From: Flavobacterium hydrocarbonoxydans
GTDB taxonomy: Bacteria; Bacteroidota; Bacteroidia; Flavobacteriales; Flavobacteriaceae
Assembly (NCBI RefSeq): GCF_009789235.1
Contig: NZ_WSTB01000006.1
Span: 124,001 to 188,000 of the forward strand
Length of the DNA stretch: 64,000 nucleotides
Reading direction: 5' to 3'
The notes under the pieces are model-generated. The model ran no database searches and was not told the origin of the DNA. It saw only the letters and a list, made by a program, of their open reading frames with translations. This document shows, piece by piece, positions 53,009 through 63,071 of the stretch. The stretch's first letter is position 1; every line of letters starts with the position of its first letter. A program made the translations under genes and the position numbers.

Positions 53009-53064
53009 TATTAACTTTTTTAATTCCCTTTTTAATTCATTAATAAAATGCTTCGGAAATTGTT

Positions 53065-55524
53065 TTAGTACTTTTCCATAATTTTCATTATTCTTTTTGC
53101 TGGCTCTCTTATTTCAACCGCTCGGCTATTTAAATAGCCAAGCGTATCTATTTCCGTTAATGCTTTTATTGCTACATAATAAGGAGCTAATAGAGTATCA
53201 AAACCTTTAGCTTCAAGAATTCCCAAAAACCAAGTACCATATCCCAATTTAATGGTAACAGCCCCAAAACGCCACCAATCATCTTGAGTAGTAAGCGGAA
53301 GAGATTGTTGTACTTTATTAAATGCCTTTTCAATATCATCTTTTGCAATACCTTCATTTCTATGGTATAATTCAAATAAAGTTTTATTTAGCCAATAACT
53401 ATCTGCACTCATTTCGTCGATTTCTAATTTGCTAAAATATTCCTCCGCTTGGGGAATCTTATTCATTTTATCTCTATATAAAAATACTAAATTATATTTT
53501 GGGACATTTGAATCTAATTGTAATTCTATTGCTCTTTGATATGCTTTTTCAGCCTTGTCATAATCTTGTAAATGATCTTGGTATAAATTTCCTAAAACAT
53601 TCCAAACAGCTGATTTATTTGGATTTATCTTAATTGCATTTAAAAATGCTTTCTCCGCCTTATCATAATTTTGCAAATTTAACATATATAATGCGCCTAA
53701 ATTGACCCAAGCTTCTGAATCATTTGCATTCCGTTTAATAACAGCCAAATAAAGTTTTTCAGCTTCTTCATATTTATCTAATTCCGAATGATAAAACAAT
53801 GCTAAATTAAAAAGTGAATCAGTTTCACTTGCATCAATTTCTATCGCTTTTAAATAAGCCTCTTCAGCCTTATCATTTAGCAAAAATTCATGCCAATAAA
53901 GATTTCCTAAATTATTCCATGCTGCACCTATTTTGTCATTTAATTCAATTGTTTTTAAATATGCTTTCTTAGATTCTAGATTTTTATTTAAATTTTGATA
54001 CACATTTGCCAACTTAAACCAAGCCTCAGCATTATTCTCATTTTTCCCGATCTCTTCTAATAAATATTCTTCAAAATTTATATATTCTTGATTCTTTTGA
54101 TTATCAATATTTATATTATTTTCCAATCCAAACTGCTCATAAATATTAGGATTTTCTTTTGCTTCATCCCTTAAGTCTTTCTGACATTTATCTTTAAGTT
54201 GCTTTTTCAATTTTTTATCTTTCACTACTTCTGCCATTGCTAAATTTAAGGTAATCTGATTAAGACTTCTACTTTCTCTTAATAAGCTATTCATTGCAAC
54301 GGTATGTAAATCGTCTCCATAAAAAGTTTCCAGAAACTTGGACAAACAATAAAGTTCTTTCTTTTGCCTACGACTGCTTCGACGCATTAAAAACCAAATA
54401 TTAAAAAAACGTTCACTAATTTGATAAGCGCTCCCTTTAGATTTATATGCATCCAATTTTTCGATCCACCCTAGTTCTACTAATCGCTTTAATTGAGGTG
54501 AAAGCTGATTATTTTCTAATCTTGTCTCTGTTCTTAATTGTTCTAGATTTATTGGATCCCAATTTAAAGCTATTGCATCAACAATTATCTGCATCTGAAT
54601 AGACAATTCTTCAAATCTTGCTTTATATAATGGTGTTATTTCATCAAGTAATGCTTCTAAATCATCATTAATTTCTTTTGAAAATCCTTTTATAATTATT
54701 TTAAAGAGCATTACAGCCGTTCTTGGATTTCCACCAGTAAGTTGATGTATGGTTTTTAATCGTGCTATTTCTTCATGAATATTTATTAAAACTTCTTGGG
54801 CATTAGTAACTTTTGCCAAATTATTCAAAACCTCCAAAAGTTCTTCAAAACTTAATTTATTTAAATAACTAATTTGAAATGCATCATAAAAAGGGGCACC
54901 ATAATTAAAAGTATCTTCAATTTCTACTGCACTTGCCCCAACGAGAATTGGCGCATCATTTTGCATTAACCATGCGCGTAAAACATGCTGTTCATTTTTA
55001 TCAAGTCTGTCAAAAATAAAGCTCATATTATCAATTAATAATACAGCTCTTCTATCAATTTTTTTAGACATCTCAATCAGAAATTGAAAAGCTTGTTTGG
55101 CTAAATCTTCTTCATCTTTAATATTTCCAAGTTCTTTAACTTTTGAATCAATTAACTTGACCTCTTCTTTTCTCTTTAACAACTCCAAAACATCGGCCAA
55201 TGCATCTAAACTGTTTAACCAAAACTCAGATAATTTATTTAAGTTATATTGTTCTTCTGGAAAAAGTAATGGAATAAATTTAGAGTTTTGTTTTCTTAAT
55301 TCTACTTCTAATCTTTTCAACAAGGTGCTTTTCCCCATTCCTCTTTGACCAATAAACAAATAATGTTGTGGAATACTATTTGATTTTTCTTTATTAATCT
55401 TATCCATCAATAATTGAAAATATTTTTGCCTTACAACAAATAAAATTTCTACCGTTTCATCATCTAATCTCTGTGGATTATATAAACCTAATTGGCTTAA
55501 TGATATATGTTTTAATTTATCCAT
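53065..55524 (-). CDS. AAA/STAND-like ATPase with C-terminal TPR repeats
   Basis: The 819-residue protein has Walker A GQRGMGKST (residues 59-67), a Walker B-type RAVLLIDNMSFIFD (about 159-172), a winged-helix/sensor region (about 300-370) and about seven tetratricopeptide repeats (about 490-720, e.g. AWNNLGNLYWHEFLLNDKAE). It lacks a recognisable effector domain. It is translated from the ATG overlapping the stop of the upstream ATPase gene by one base, so they act together. TPR-bearing ATPases often sense protein partners; a defence role is inferred. Confidence 0.85.
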   Translation of the reverse strand: MDKLKHISLSQLGLYNPQRLDDETVEILFVVRQKYFQLLMDKINKEKSNSIPQHYLFIGQRGMGKSTLLKRLEVELRKQNSKFIPLLFPEEQYNLNKLSEFWLNSLDALADVLELLKRKEEVKLIDSKVKELGNIKDEEDLAKQAFQFLIEMSKKIDRRAVLLIDNMSFIFDRLDKNEQHVLRAWLMQNDAPILVGASAVEIEDTFNYGAPFYDAFQISYLNKLSFEELLEVLNNLAKVTNAQEVLINIHEEIARLKTIHQLTGGNPRTAVMLFKIIIKGFSKEINDDLEALLDEITPLYKARFEELSIQMQIIVDAIALNWDPINLEQLRTETRLENNQLSPQLKRLVELGWIEKLDAYKSKGSAYQISERFFNIWFLMRRSSRRQKKELYCLSKFLETFYGDDLHTVAMNSLLRESRSLNQITLNLAMAEVVKDKKLKKQLKDKCQKDLRDEAKENPNIYEQFGLENNINIDNQKNQEYINFEEYLLEEIGKNENNAEAWFKLANVYQNLNKNLESKKAYLKTIELNDKIGAAWNNLGNLYWHEFLLNDKAEEAYLKAIEIDASETDSLFNLALFYHSELDKYEEAEKLYLAVIKRNANDSEAWVNLGALYMLNLQNYDKAEKAFLNAIKINPNKSAVWNVLGNLYQDHLQDYDKAEKAYQRAIELQLDSNVPKYNLVFLYRDKMNKIPQAEEYFSKLEIDEMSADSYWLNKTLFELYHRNEGIAKDDIEKAFNKVQQSLPLTTQDDWWRFGAVTIKLGYGTWFLGILEAKGFDTLLAPYYVAIKALTEIDTLGYLNSRAVEIREPAKRIMKIMEKY

Positions 55525-56696
55525 TATCTTGAAAATCTATTGTACCAAAAATCTCTTAAAAGAGGAGAGCGAAAAGTATATTTTGACTCTTCTTCAATTA
55601 GATAACCATCATTCCTAAGCATATATATCAACTTACTCAAAATTAACTCCGCCTTTTCCTGATCGTTAACTATTGAGTTTAAAAAAGACAACAGCACACG
55701 TCTGCTCTCTCCCTCTTTAATACTAGAAAGCCGTTTTAATAATTTGCGAGCAAAATCTTGTAATTCTTTATACTCATTTAATCTTTCTTCCCATGTATTA
55801 AGATGTTTTTCGTTTAATAATAGATTGTAAGCCTCATCGACAGTTTCAATTGTAATTTCTCGGTCCTCTACTTGTACTAAATGATAAAATTTAAAAAATA
55901 AAATTTGTATAAAATAAGGAAGTAACCATCCTAACTTATCTAATTTATATTCAATTATTTCTTCCGATAATATAATATTATCAGATTTAGCTAGTTCCTT
56001 TAACATTTGTTTTGCCTTATCTCTCTTAAACGCACCGATTGGATAAGGATCAACATCATTAAAAGTATGACTCAATTGATGTTGACTTGTAAAATTATCG
56101 ATACCTACAGAACTACAAAATATCCAACGAATTTTAGTTCCTGAGATCTGTCTAAAACTTCGCAACCAGTTCAAAAAGAATTCGGCATTCCTCTTCCCAT
56201 TAACTGGATCACTTTCCATAAAACTATTTAACAATACAGTTACTTCATCAACCATTATTAATGTGTTTTCTCCATGATTTAATAGCTTTTTTAAATTATC
56301 ATAAGAATCTTCTTTACCTTTCTGGTACTCAAAACTACCTTTTACACCAAATGCCTCTCCCGAAAGTTTAAATGAAGATAATAACGTTTCAATTATTTCA
56401 GAAGATTTTTCTTTTGTCTTTCCCCACCAATCTTGTTTCTGCAGCTCTTTTATAAAAACTTTTAAAAACCCCTCTTCAGATTTTATTTCCTCTAAATTTA
56501 TCTCCATTGAATTCCAGCCAGCATCTTTAGCTTGTAGTATTATTTTTTTTGCTAAGGATGACTTACCAACTCTTCTTGGCGCAGAAAGTATTATAGAATT
56601 TCCTTTCTGAATATGTTTCCAGATATATTCCAATTCCTTTTCCCTTCCAAAGAAATTACTTCCTTCTACTGGCGACCCAGTTATATTTTCAATCAT
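55524..56696 (-). CDS. AAA ATPase of the archaeal ATPase-like type
   Basis: I start it at ATG 56696 (MIENITGSPVEGSNFFGREK), since the longer frame to 56744 has no family similarity. The 390-residue protein has the FFGREKELEYIW motif, Walker A SAPRRVGKSS (about 38-47) and Walker B LIMVDEVTVLL, then a winged-helix C-terminus. It precedes the 819-residue ATPase in one operon with a one-base overlap. Upstream is 190 bases without a gene, then an IS3 remnant. Confidence 0.85.
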   Translation of the reverse strand: MIENITGSPVEGSNFFGREKELEYIWKHIQKGNSIILSAPRRVGKSSLAKKIILQAKDAGWNSMEINLEEIKSEEGFLKVFIKELQKQDWWGKTKEKSSEIIETLLSSFKLSGEAFGVKGSFEYQKGKEDSYDNLKKLLNHGENTLIMVDEVTVLLNSFMESDPVNGKRNAEFFLNWLRSFRQISGTKIRWIFCSSVGIDNFTSQHQLSHTFNDVDPYPIGAFKRDKAKQMLKELAKSDNIILSEEIIEYKLDKLGWLLPYFIQILFFKFYHLVQVEDREITIETVDEAYNLLLNEKHLNTWEERLNEYKELQDFARKLLKRLSSIKEGESRRVLLSFLNSIVNDQEKAELILSKLIYMLRNDGYLIEEESKYTFRSPLLRDFWYNRFSR

Positions 56697-56887
56697 AGCT
56701 ATTGTTTTTAAAACACAAATATATACATTTTTGCATATGTGCAAAAATGTATATTAAAATTTAACATTCAATAACGTAGAATTAATGAATATAGCCTTTT
56801 CTTTTTCCTGTGCAGTAATCACTTTCTGCTTATAGCTTTTCGTTGCTAAAGTTGTTTTGGATATGCAAACAAAAAGTAGAGAAAAAG

Positions 56888-57115
56888 TTAAGCTACATTT
56901 TTGTAACTAGTTAATTTATTAAATTCTTCAATAGTTTTAAAGTTCAAAGCAGAGTGCCTTCTTTTTTTATTGTACCAAATTTCGATGTATTCAAAAATTT
57001 CAAGTTCCATTTGTTCTTTAATAATTAGTTTATTTCCATAAATTAATTCTGTTTTTAGCAATTTGAAAAAACTTTCTGCAACAGCATTATCCCAACAATC
57101 TTCTTTACGGCTCAT
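56888..57115 (-). pseudogene. IS3-family transposase remnant (OrfB C-terminus)
   Basis: Only 75 codons remain: MSRKEDCWDNAVAESFFKLL and the ending WYNKKRRHSALNF, which is the final DDE region (the Glu of the catalytic triad lies in VAESFF). The N-terminal four-fifths and OrfA are missing; the sequence changes abruptly at about 57119, where the truncated attC-like repeat begins. So an IS3 insertion, later decayed, cut that repeat. Confidence 0.85.
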
Positions 57116-57126
57116 ACTAAATCAGC

Positions 57127-57216
57127 GTTATCTTTCGGATTTGCCAAACCTTCCAAATACAAAACCATTTTTCCATTAAGCCAATTGCCCAAATCCTTTG
57201 TAGCATCTATGTTACC
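57127..57216 (-). repeat. Truncated attC-like palindrome D
   Basis: Matches the right two-thirds of copies A and B: TTTCGGATTTGCCAAAC, CAAATACAAAACCATTTTT, ATTAAGCCAATTGCCCAAAT and TTGTAGCATCTATGTTACC. The left end is missing and replaced by the IS3 remnant. It is downstream of a gene remnant at 57226-57354 on the same strand. Confidence 0.65.
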
Positions 57217-57225
57217 AGCAGGCTC

Positions 57226-57354
57226 TTATTCTTCATCACTTTCGTAAGAATCCAAATTAAAAATTCTGTAATTTGGTTTTTGAAAATATGGATAACTTAT
57301 ATTTAAAAGTTTTTGATGGTCAGGAAGATTTCGGAGAGCGGGGGGACAAAACAT
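57226..57354 (-). pseudogene. Possible gene tail remnant
   Basis: A 42-residue frame ending PNYRIFNLDSYESDEE directly before the truncated attC-like site D, where cassette genes normally end. The ATG side is unnaturally GC-rich (CCCCCC) and out of step with the rest, so it may be the C-terminus of a lost cassette gene. Weak evidence. Confidence 0.25.
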
Positions 57355-57386
57355 CTCATTTTAGAGTAGGGTACTTAATCGATTCA

Positions 57387-60300
57387 TTAGTAAATTATTT
57401 TAACGTTAATTGCCACAGGTCCTTTATAATTGAAGCCAAGATTAAAGGACACTCTAGAATTTCTATTTATTTCTTCAAAAGCAGTGTACTCATTATCAAA
57501 CAAAGTAAAATAAATTGTATCAGCAATTTGATTTCTTTTTATAAACCCATAATTGCTAAAAACACTATGAATTTCACCTGTATATATTTCCAAGTCGCCA
57601 TTAGAATTCCTAATAGTTCCCCTTACAGATGACTTTATTTTTGGATCAAGATTAGCATAACTTAAAGTTTTAAAAATAGGTAGTGCCAAATCAATATCGT
57701 TATTTATATATAAAGCTCTTGCGTACCAAAATTGTGCGTGGTATCTATTATCTTTTTTTGTAAAACTTCTTTTCAGATAGTGTATTATGTTTGGCAAGTT
57801 CTCTATTTCATTCATACGAATTAAAAGATGCCCCATCTTAAAATTTAGATCTCTGTCACCAGGATTAGAATTTAGTGTTGTCTCTACTGTTTCAATTGCT
57901 TTAGGCAAGTCCCCATTACTCTCGTATATATTTGCTAAACTTCTACATAAATAAGTACTTTTTTTATTAGCATTAAAGGCATCTTCCAATAATTGTAAAG
58001 CTTTGGGCTCATTCTGAATTATCTTGTTAAAATTTGAATTTGATTCAATAATATGGGATTCATCAGGAAAAAATTGTAGAGCTTTAGAAATTAATAATTC
58101 AGTTTCCTTAACAATTTTTTCAAAGGCATAATTATCATCATTATCTAAATAAATTTGAAGTAAATGTAACTTACATTTTATAAGTGTATGGTATGGATGT
58201 GCAGTAACAAATTTATTTTTTACAATACTCTCGCAAATTTGCTCAACATCTCTTATTAATTTTTTCTTTTCTAAAAGGTTAGCTGTATGTAAGGCTTTGT
58301 TCAAGATTAGTTCAGCTAAAGAGTGTCTTATTAAAGAATTATTATGATTTGTTATTTCATCAGCTTTGTTTAATAATTTCTCAGCAATAATTAAACTACC
58401 TCCATTACTTTCCATTTCAAAAATTGCCTGTTGTTGAAGTAATTTTTCATCATTATAACTCTTGTTACTAGCAATGGTATAGATTTGTCTGATTTTTGAT
58501 GGATCTCTAAAATGATTTAAAAGTTTTTTAGCATTTGTCAGGTATAAAAATGCTTCTTTATCACAGTCATAGTCAATATCCAAATTATTCAGAAGCCTTA
58601 TGAACTCGTCAAACCTTATATTCTCGTCTGAAAATATTGAATCAATTACAAATTCAGAAATTAGTCTATGACGAGTTTCATATATAAAATCATTAATATA
58701 ATACTCTCTTTTAGAAAATATTAGTGAATCTAACGGTCTGAAAAACTTTTCTTCAAATTGAGCATAAGTAATATTATGTACTCTTGAGATCAAGCCCGCC
58801 CTAGCAAATGTTCCAAGACTATGAAGTAAACAAACTGTTATATACATTTGTTTAGCTAACTCATCAGGAATTGAATGATATTCATCAGTAACAATTTCCT
58901 GAAAACTTTTGCCTTGTGTAGACTCATAAAGAGCAACTAATAATTCTCTACCTGCCTTTTCTTCAAATTCTTTAATTTGTACATCCCTAGTTTTGTTTTT
59001 TAAATAACCAAGACTATCATGAACTTCAAGAAGATTCAAAAGTGAATTTATTTCTGATTCAGTCAAATACTTTAATATATAAGAATTGGTACAGTAAAAT
59101 TTTATTCTATTACATTCTACATTCCAAATATTTAATCTTTCAGCAGAAATAATTGTTACTAATGCACTTTCTTTTTTAGATCTTTCAATTAAGTGCGCAA
59201 TTTCAAGTTCATTATTATAGGCATTATCAACGAATAAAAAAATTCTCTCCTTTACTAAATTATATAATTCTATAATTGGTTCAGCATTTAGTAAAATTTC
59301 TTTATTGAGAATTAGACAAATCTTATTAAATGATTTGAATCCTTCGTATGCAACTCTATTTAATAGAACAGTTTTTCCAGAACCCGCGTGACCTAAGATT
59401 ACAAATAAGTTTTGTTCATTTTTTTCACTATTTAAAAATATCTCTGTTGCAATACCATTTTCTATACTCCTTCTTACATCTAAATTTTGAATCATGGGAC
59501 TTATATTGTAAACAGTCCCCTTATAAAATTCTTTAGGATGAATTAACTCAATTTTAGGATTATCTTCAACAATGACAATGTCATTTTTAATAAAATTCAC
59601 CAAGCTTTCACTTGGTTTGTTGTCATTTAAAGAAATTTTATTTAAAATTGAATTGCTCAAATCAAGTTCTAATCTTTTATCTAATTCCTTATCTAAATCA
59701 TCTAAATTAATATTGTTTGTCAATTCCTCAATAAAGCCTGAAAAGGTATAATTTAACGCTGTAATTTTTTTTGTTGACAGCATTCTTTCAATTGCAGATT
59801 TTACATTTGGGGCGATTATATATGACCGCATTCTATTAGTTAGATCCGTATCGAGTTTTAACAAAACTTCTCGTATATCACTATCTTCTAAACTATGTCC
59901 AATAAATAATAATGTATGATTTCTCGCCAATTCTACAACTCTTTCAAATAGCCTTTCTCTATTTTTTTTATGTGTTACATATTGATCCGTTGTTAAAATT
60001 AATGGTAACTGGGGATTATTTATTTCTGTAATACATCCATGCAATTTTATAAATAGTAAGTCATTTACAGATTTAAGTTTGTCATTAATTCTTTCATCTC
60101 GCATGAATTTTACTAGTATTTGCTGTTTTTTCTGAACCTTACTATACGTTTTTTCTATCACTAAATCGTAGTTAGTAGTCACTATTGCCTTCCATCTAAA
60201 ATGGGGTACTTTTAAATGAAAATCACATGGTTCAAAATCCTCAAAATAGTCCGCAATAAATTTTTGAACTGTATATAAATCATAATCTGAAATAGCTAAT

Positions 60301-60491
60301 TCAGAAACCATAGATAATGATGAGCCTTTTAAATCATCATCAAGAAATTTATCAATTAATATTTCTGCTAATTCTTTTCCAATTGGTACTTTGTTTCCTT
60401 TTTGATGAGTTGCACCAATAAGTGCGCCTGAGCCTAGAAACAATACAACATTACCTTCTTTAATTTGTTCAATAAGTGATTTAGGAATCAT
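57387..60491 (-). CDS. SIR2-NTPase-TPR protein with C-terminal cold-shock-like domain
   Basis: The 1034-residue protein reads: SIR2-like domain (residues 1-270; NVVLFLGSGALIGAT, TNYDLVIEKTYSKVQ, LLFIGHSLEDSDIREVL), P-loop NTPase with GHAGSGKT (about 366-373) and LFVDNAYNNELEI, a helical and TPR-rich region (about 630-960), and a final 65 residues (GEIHSVFSNYGFIKR, RVSFNLGFNYKGPVAINVKI) that align by eye to a cold-shock/OB domain including the KGPxAxNV ending. SIR2 domains in bacterial defence proteins deplete NAD+ when triggered. The CSD could sense phage RNA or ssDNA. Its order SIR2-NTPase-TPR-CSD is not one I know as a named system. Confidence 0.85.
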   Translation of the reverse strand: MIPKSLIEQIKEGNVVLFLGSGALIGATHQKGNKVPIGKELAEILIDKFLDDDLKGSSLSMVSELAISDYDLYTVQKFIADYFEDFEPCDFHLKVPHFRWKAIVTTNYDLVIEKTYSKVQKKQQILVKFMRDERINDKLKSVNDLLFIKLHGCITEINNPQLPLILTTDQYVTHKKNRERLFERVVELARNHTLLFIGHSLEDSDIREVLLKLDTDLTNRMRSYIIAPNVKSAIERMLSTKKITALNYTFSGFIEELTNNINLDDLDKELDKRLELDLSNSILNKISLNDNKPSESLVNFIKNDIVIVEDNPKIELIHPKEFYKGTVYNISPMIQNLDVRRSIENGIATEIFLNSEKNEQNLFVILGHAGSGKTVLLNRVAYEGFKSFNKICLILNKEILLNAEPIIELYNLVKERIFLFVDNAYNNELEIAHLIERSKKESALVTIISAERLNIWNVECNRIKFYCTNSYILKYLTESEINSLLNLLEVHDSLGYLKNKTRDVQIKEFEEKAGRELLVALYESTQGKSFQEIVTDEYHSIPDELAKQMYITVCLLHSLGTFARAGLISRVHNITYAQFEEKFFRPLDSLIFSKREYYINDFIYETRHRLISEFVIDSIFSDENIRFDEFIRLLNNLDIDYDCDKEAFLYLTNAKKLLNHFRDPSKIRQIYTIASNKSYNDEKLLQQQAIFEMESNGGSLIIAEKLLNKADEITNHNNSLIRHSLAELILNKALHTANLLEKKKLIRDVEQICESIVKNKFVTAHPYHTLIKCKLHLLQIYLDNDDNYAFEKIVKETELLISKALQFFPDESHIIESNSNFNKIIQNEPKALQLLEDAFNANKKSTYLCRSLANIYESNGDLPKAIETVETTLNSNPGDRDLNFKMGHLLIRMNEIENLPNIIHYLKRSFTKKDNRYHAQFWYARALYINNDIDLALPIFKTLSYANLDPKIKSSVRGTIRNSNGDLEIYTGEIHSVFSNYGFIKRNQIADTIYFTLFDNEYTAFEEINRNSRVSFNLGFNYKGPVAINVKIIY

Positions 60492-60982
60492 AATTTATTT
60501 TTAAGTCTATTCAAGATTAAGCAAAATTTTATAGTAAAACAAATTAAGTAACTTATTCATTATTATTATTATTTCCCTGCTCTCCGAAGTGTTCTTTATT
60601 CACGCTGCGCATTCTCTGACTTTGAGCCATTTCAAACAAATGTAAATGAAAAACGAATACTTCTCAAAGTCTCCGACTTAAAACCATTTTCTTTGAATGT
60701 TTTTTCTGAGTATAAAAATCCAAGATAATCATAAGAACTAACCGTAAAAGTCAGGAGACTTTTTTCAGGTTTATAATTTCTAAGAAACAAAAAAATACGC
60801 AAAGTCAGAGTGAACTGCCCTCAAAAAGTTAGACACTATTTTGGGGCATTTTTATGAAAATGAAAAAGAAAAAATCGAATTAGAGCATAAGTTAATTTTT
60901 GATATAAACTCTAATTTTCAATCATCCTTTTTAGTAAATTATAATCTAAAACCAAATGTTTATATTCTACATCATTGATTAC
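60492..60982. other. Intergenic region with IS3 end remnant
   Basis: No gene. CTCTGACTTTG near 60614 and CAAAGTCAGAG near 60799 are inverted 11-mers. From 60810 an IS3-type end follows (separate entry). Otherwise A/T-rich with TATTATTATTATT at about 60560. Confidence 0.5.
60810..60850 (+). mobile_element. IS3-type terminal remnant
   Basis: TGAACTGCCCTCAAAAAGTT followed by AGACACTATTTTGGGGCA resembles the left inverted repeat and leader of IS3-family elements; after it ATGAAAATGAAAAAG begins an OrfA-like start that stops after nine codons. The rest of the element is gone. Confidence 0.45.
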
Positions 60983-61837
60983 CTAAACAGAAGGAGCTAA
61001 AATATATCTTCCATGTCCAGCTTCCCTGATCATGAATCCCTCAACATCAAAGTTAATTGTGTCTTCAATCTTTAATTGTTCCAGAATTTTTTCTCTCAAA
61101 AACTGCTTTTCTTCAGTATATTTTTTGGATTTTATCTCATTATAGTATAGAGTATAAAATTTGTCATATTCTGAATCTATATCAATTTTATGGGTTTTAA
61201 TATTTCTAAACTCAAGAAAATCTTCAACCGTTTCACTTTTTAGTAAAGCCACGAACATTCCCTCATTAGTTTTAAAAGCTTTTTTAAATATTTCAAAATT
61301 GGACTTGTGTGCGTTTGAAATGTAAAAATCAAAAAGTTTTATCGGGGCATAACAAGGAGAAAGCGACTTCCATTTACTAAATGAAATTGGGAAAAACCTT
61401 TGATAAATTTTTTCAAATTTGTCTATCCCAACAATATGTTTTTCAATTTTTTCCTTATAAAATATTTGGAATGGCATGTTATTTAAAATTTTAACTAATC
61501 CCTCTGAAGGTAAAGTAGAATAAAAGCCCAAAAAACCATTACATTTATTTGCAATAACACGATCATTTATATTATTCTCAATAGTAGGCGTTATAGACTT
61601 TCCCGAATGAGAATAGTGTTTACAACTCACAAGCCAATCAATAACTGTATCTTGACCACTTACTCCTGTTCTTATTTCTCTAACAATAAGATCTTTACCA
61701 TTATCTGCACCTCTACTCGGATTTGCTATAATTTCATATCCCAATTCTTGCAGAAATTCACGAGCAAATAATTCAAAAGTATCTTGGTCTCCATCCCCAG
61801 TATTAGCTTTAGGAATTTCAGAAAAATTTATAATCAT
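60983..61837 (-). CDS. Mrr-like restriction endonuclease
   Basis: The 284-residue protein has FELFAREFLQELGYEI (residues 22-37), GADNGKDLIV (about 43-52) and WLVSCKHYSHSGKSI (about 68-82): the E...D...xCK core of Mrr-type PD-(D/E)XK nucleases (Asp50, Lys74 area). Such enzymes cut modified or foreign DNA. The C-terminal 150 residues are unrecognised and may bind DNA. It is codirectional with the SIR2 gene but separated by 490 bases. Confidence 0.82.
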   Translation of the reverse strand: MIINFSEIPKANTGDGDQDTFELFAREFLQELGYEIIANPSRGADNGKDLIVREIRTGVSGQDTVIDWLVSCKHYSHSGKSITPTIENNINDRVIANKCNGFLGFYSTLPSEGLVKILNNMPFQIFYKEKIEKHIVGIDKFEKIYQRFFPISFSKWKSLSPCYAPIKLFDFYISNAHKSNFEIFKKAFKTNEGMFVALLKSETVEDFLEFRNIKTHKIDIDSEYDKFYTLYYNEIKSKKYTEEKQFLREKILEQLKIEDTINFDVEGFMIREAGHGRYILAPSV

Positions 61838-62450
61838 AAGTATCTCATTATTGTTTTAGATACAGGAACTCCATACAAGGAGGTTACTCAAGCATCTTAA
61901 CAATAAATACTCTCAAATTTTCAAAACTGTAGCTTTATGGCACTTTTTTTTCAAAATATTTTTTTTGACTAGCAAAATAACTGTTCCAAAATGACACACT
62001 CCTCAATGAGATTTTAAAATTTGTAAAGTTTTCATCTACAGCATGGATGGTAGTGGATAGTTTAGGTACACAATTTACCTCGCGGGCAGGTAATTTGAGT
62101 AATTAAATGATGGGATTTTGCATTAAAATAGCCGATATTAGTAGAGCGGGGAGTTTTGGAAACCTATTAAAATCATGTTTGAGTATTCCAGCGGATACAG
62201 GCAAAGCTAGTACAAAATTCTAATGTTTTGGTACGTTTTTGATAGTAAAAGTTAATATTAAAAATCATAAAAATTCATTACTAATATGGCTTTTATTTAA
62301 TTCAAGGTTTGGACCAAAATTGATAAATTGCAAATTGAATATTAATGCGATTATACATATATTTGTTTTATTTTTAATTCCTATCCTCTTCGGAATCTAC
62401 TATTTTAAATAAAACTGAATATCAAAAAATATTAATTGTAAATAAAATCT
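61838..62450. other. Intergenic region, nothing recognised
   Basis: 613 bases between the divergent Mrr-like and membrane protein genes. No gene, repeat or hairpin stands out. A GC-richer patch lies near 62075-62090 (TACCTCGCGGGCAGGTA, a short imperfect palindrome), and promoters for both sides should lie here. Confidence 0.5.
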
Positions 62451-63071
62451 ATGAGTAAAAATAAAAACCAATTTGGATGTCTAGTAATTATTTTCGTTTT
62501 TGTTTTATTCATTGTTTTATACAATATAATTGAAAGTTCATTTTCTAAAAAGGAAAATAAATTAGCTGATAAGGAAGCTAACGAAAAAACTTTTAAAAAA
62601 TATTGGAATAACTCTAACATTTTGTTTTTCAAAACATTTAATTGTAACGACCTAAAAAAAATTGAAGCTAAACCAATAATTAAAAAAGTATTTATAATTG
62701 AGACTTTTCATAAAGAATTGTGCAATCCTCAACAAGCTTTAAAATTCCATTACATATTTCCTGAAAAAAAATATAGTTCTAAAATAACCGATAGTATAAT
62801 TAATGCTAATATCTTAATATGGATTAATGAGATTGAAGAAATCGAGGAAGGAAAATACACAAATGGAACAATTGCCAAACGACGACAACTAATGTTAAGT
62901 TTTATAGATTTATCTCAAAAAACAATTTATAAAACTCAAATTATTAAATTTGATGGAGAACCTGAGCCAGAAATCAAAGTACGACGAAACACTAAATCTA
63001 AAGAAATTAATTTTGGAGAATATCCGAGAGAAAAAATTGTTGAAATTATTAAAAATTTATTAGATGAGTAA
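62451..63071 (+). CDS. Hypothetical membrane-anchored protein
   Basis: The 206-residue protein starts MSKNKNQFGCLVIIFVFVLF, with one N-terminal membrane helix (residues 8-27) and a polar remainder that should be periplasmic or cytoplasmic. No family is recognised. Its stop codon overlaps the start of the next gene by 8 bases, so the two are translationally coupled. Confidence 0.65.
   Translation: MSKNKNQFGCLVIIFVFVLFIVLYNIIESSFSKKENKLADKEANEKTFKKYWNNSNILFFKTFNCNDLKKIEAKPIIKKVFIIETFHKELCNPQQALKFHYIFPEKKYSSKITDSIINANILIWINEIEEIEEGKYTNGTIAKRRQLMLSFIDLSQKTIYKTQIIKFDGEPEPEIKVRRNTKSKEINFGEYPREKIVEIIKNLLDE

Noticed and set aside
56888..57115. Functional IS3 element
   Set aside because: Only the last 75 codons of the transposase remain and no OrfA or paired ends were found.
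57273..57632. Plus-strand frame antisense to the SIR2 gene end
   Set aside because: Mostly overlaps the opposite-strand gene and lacks family features.
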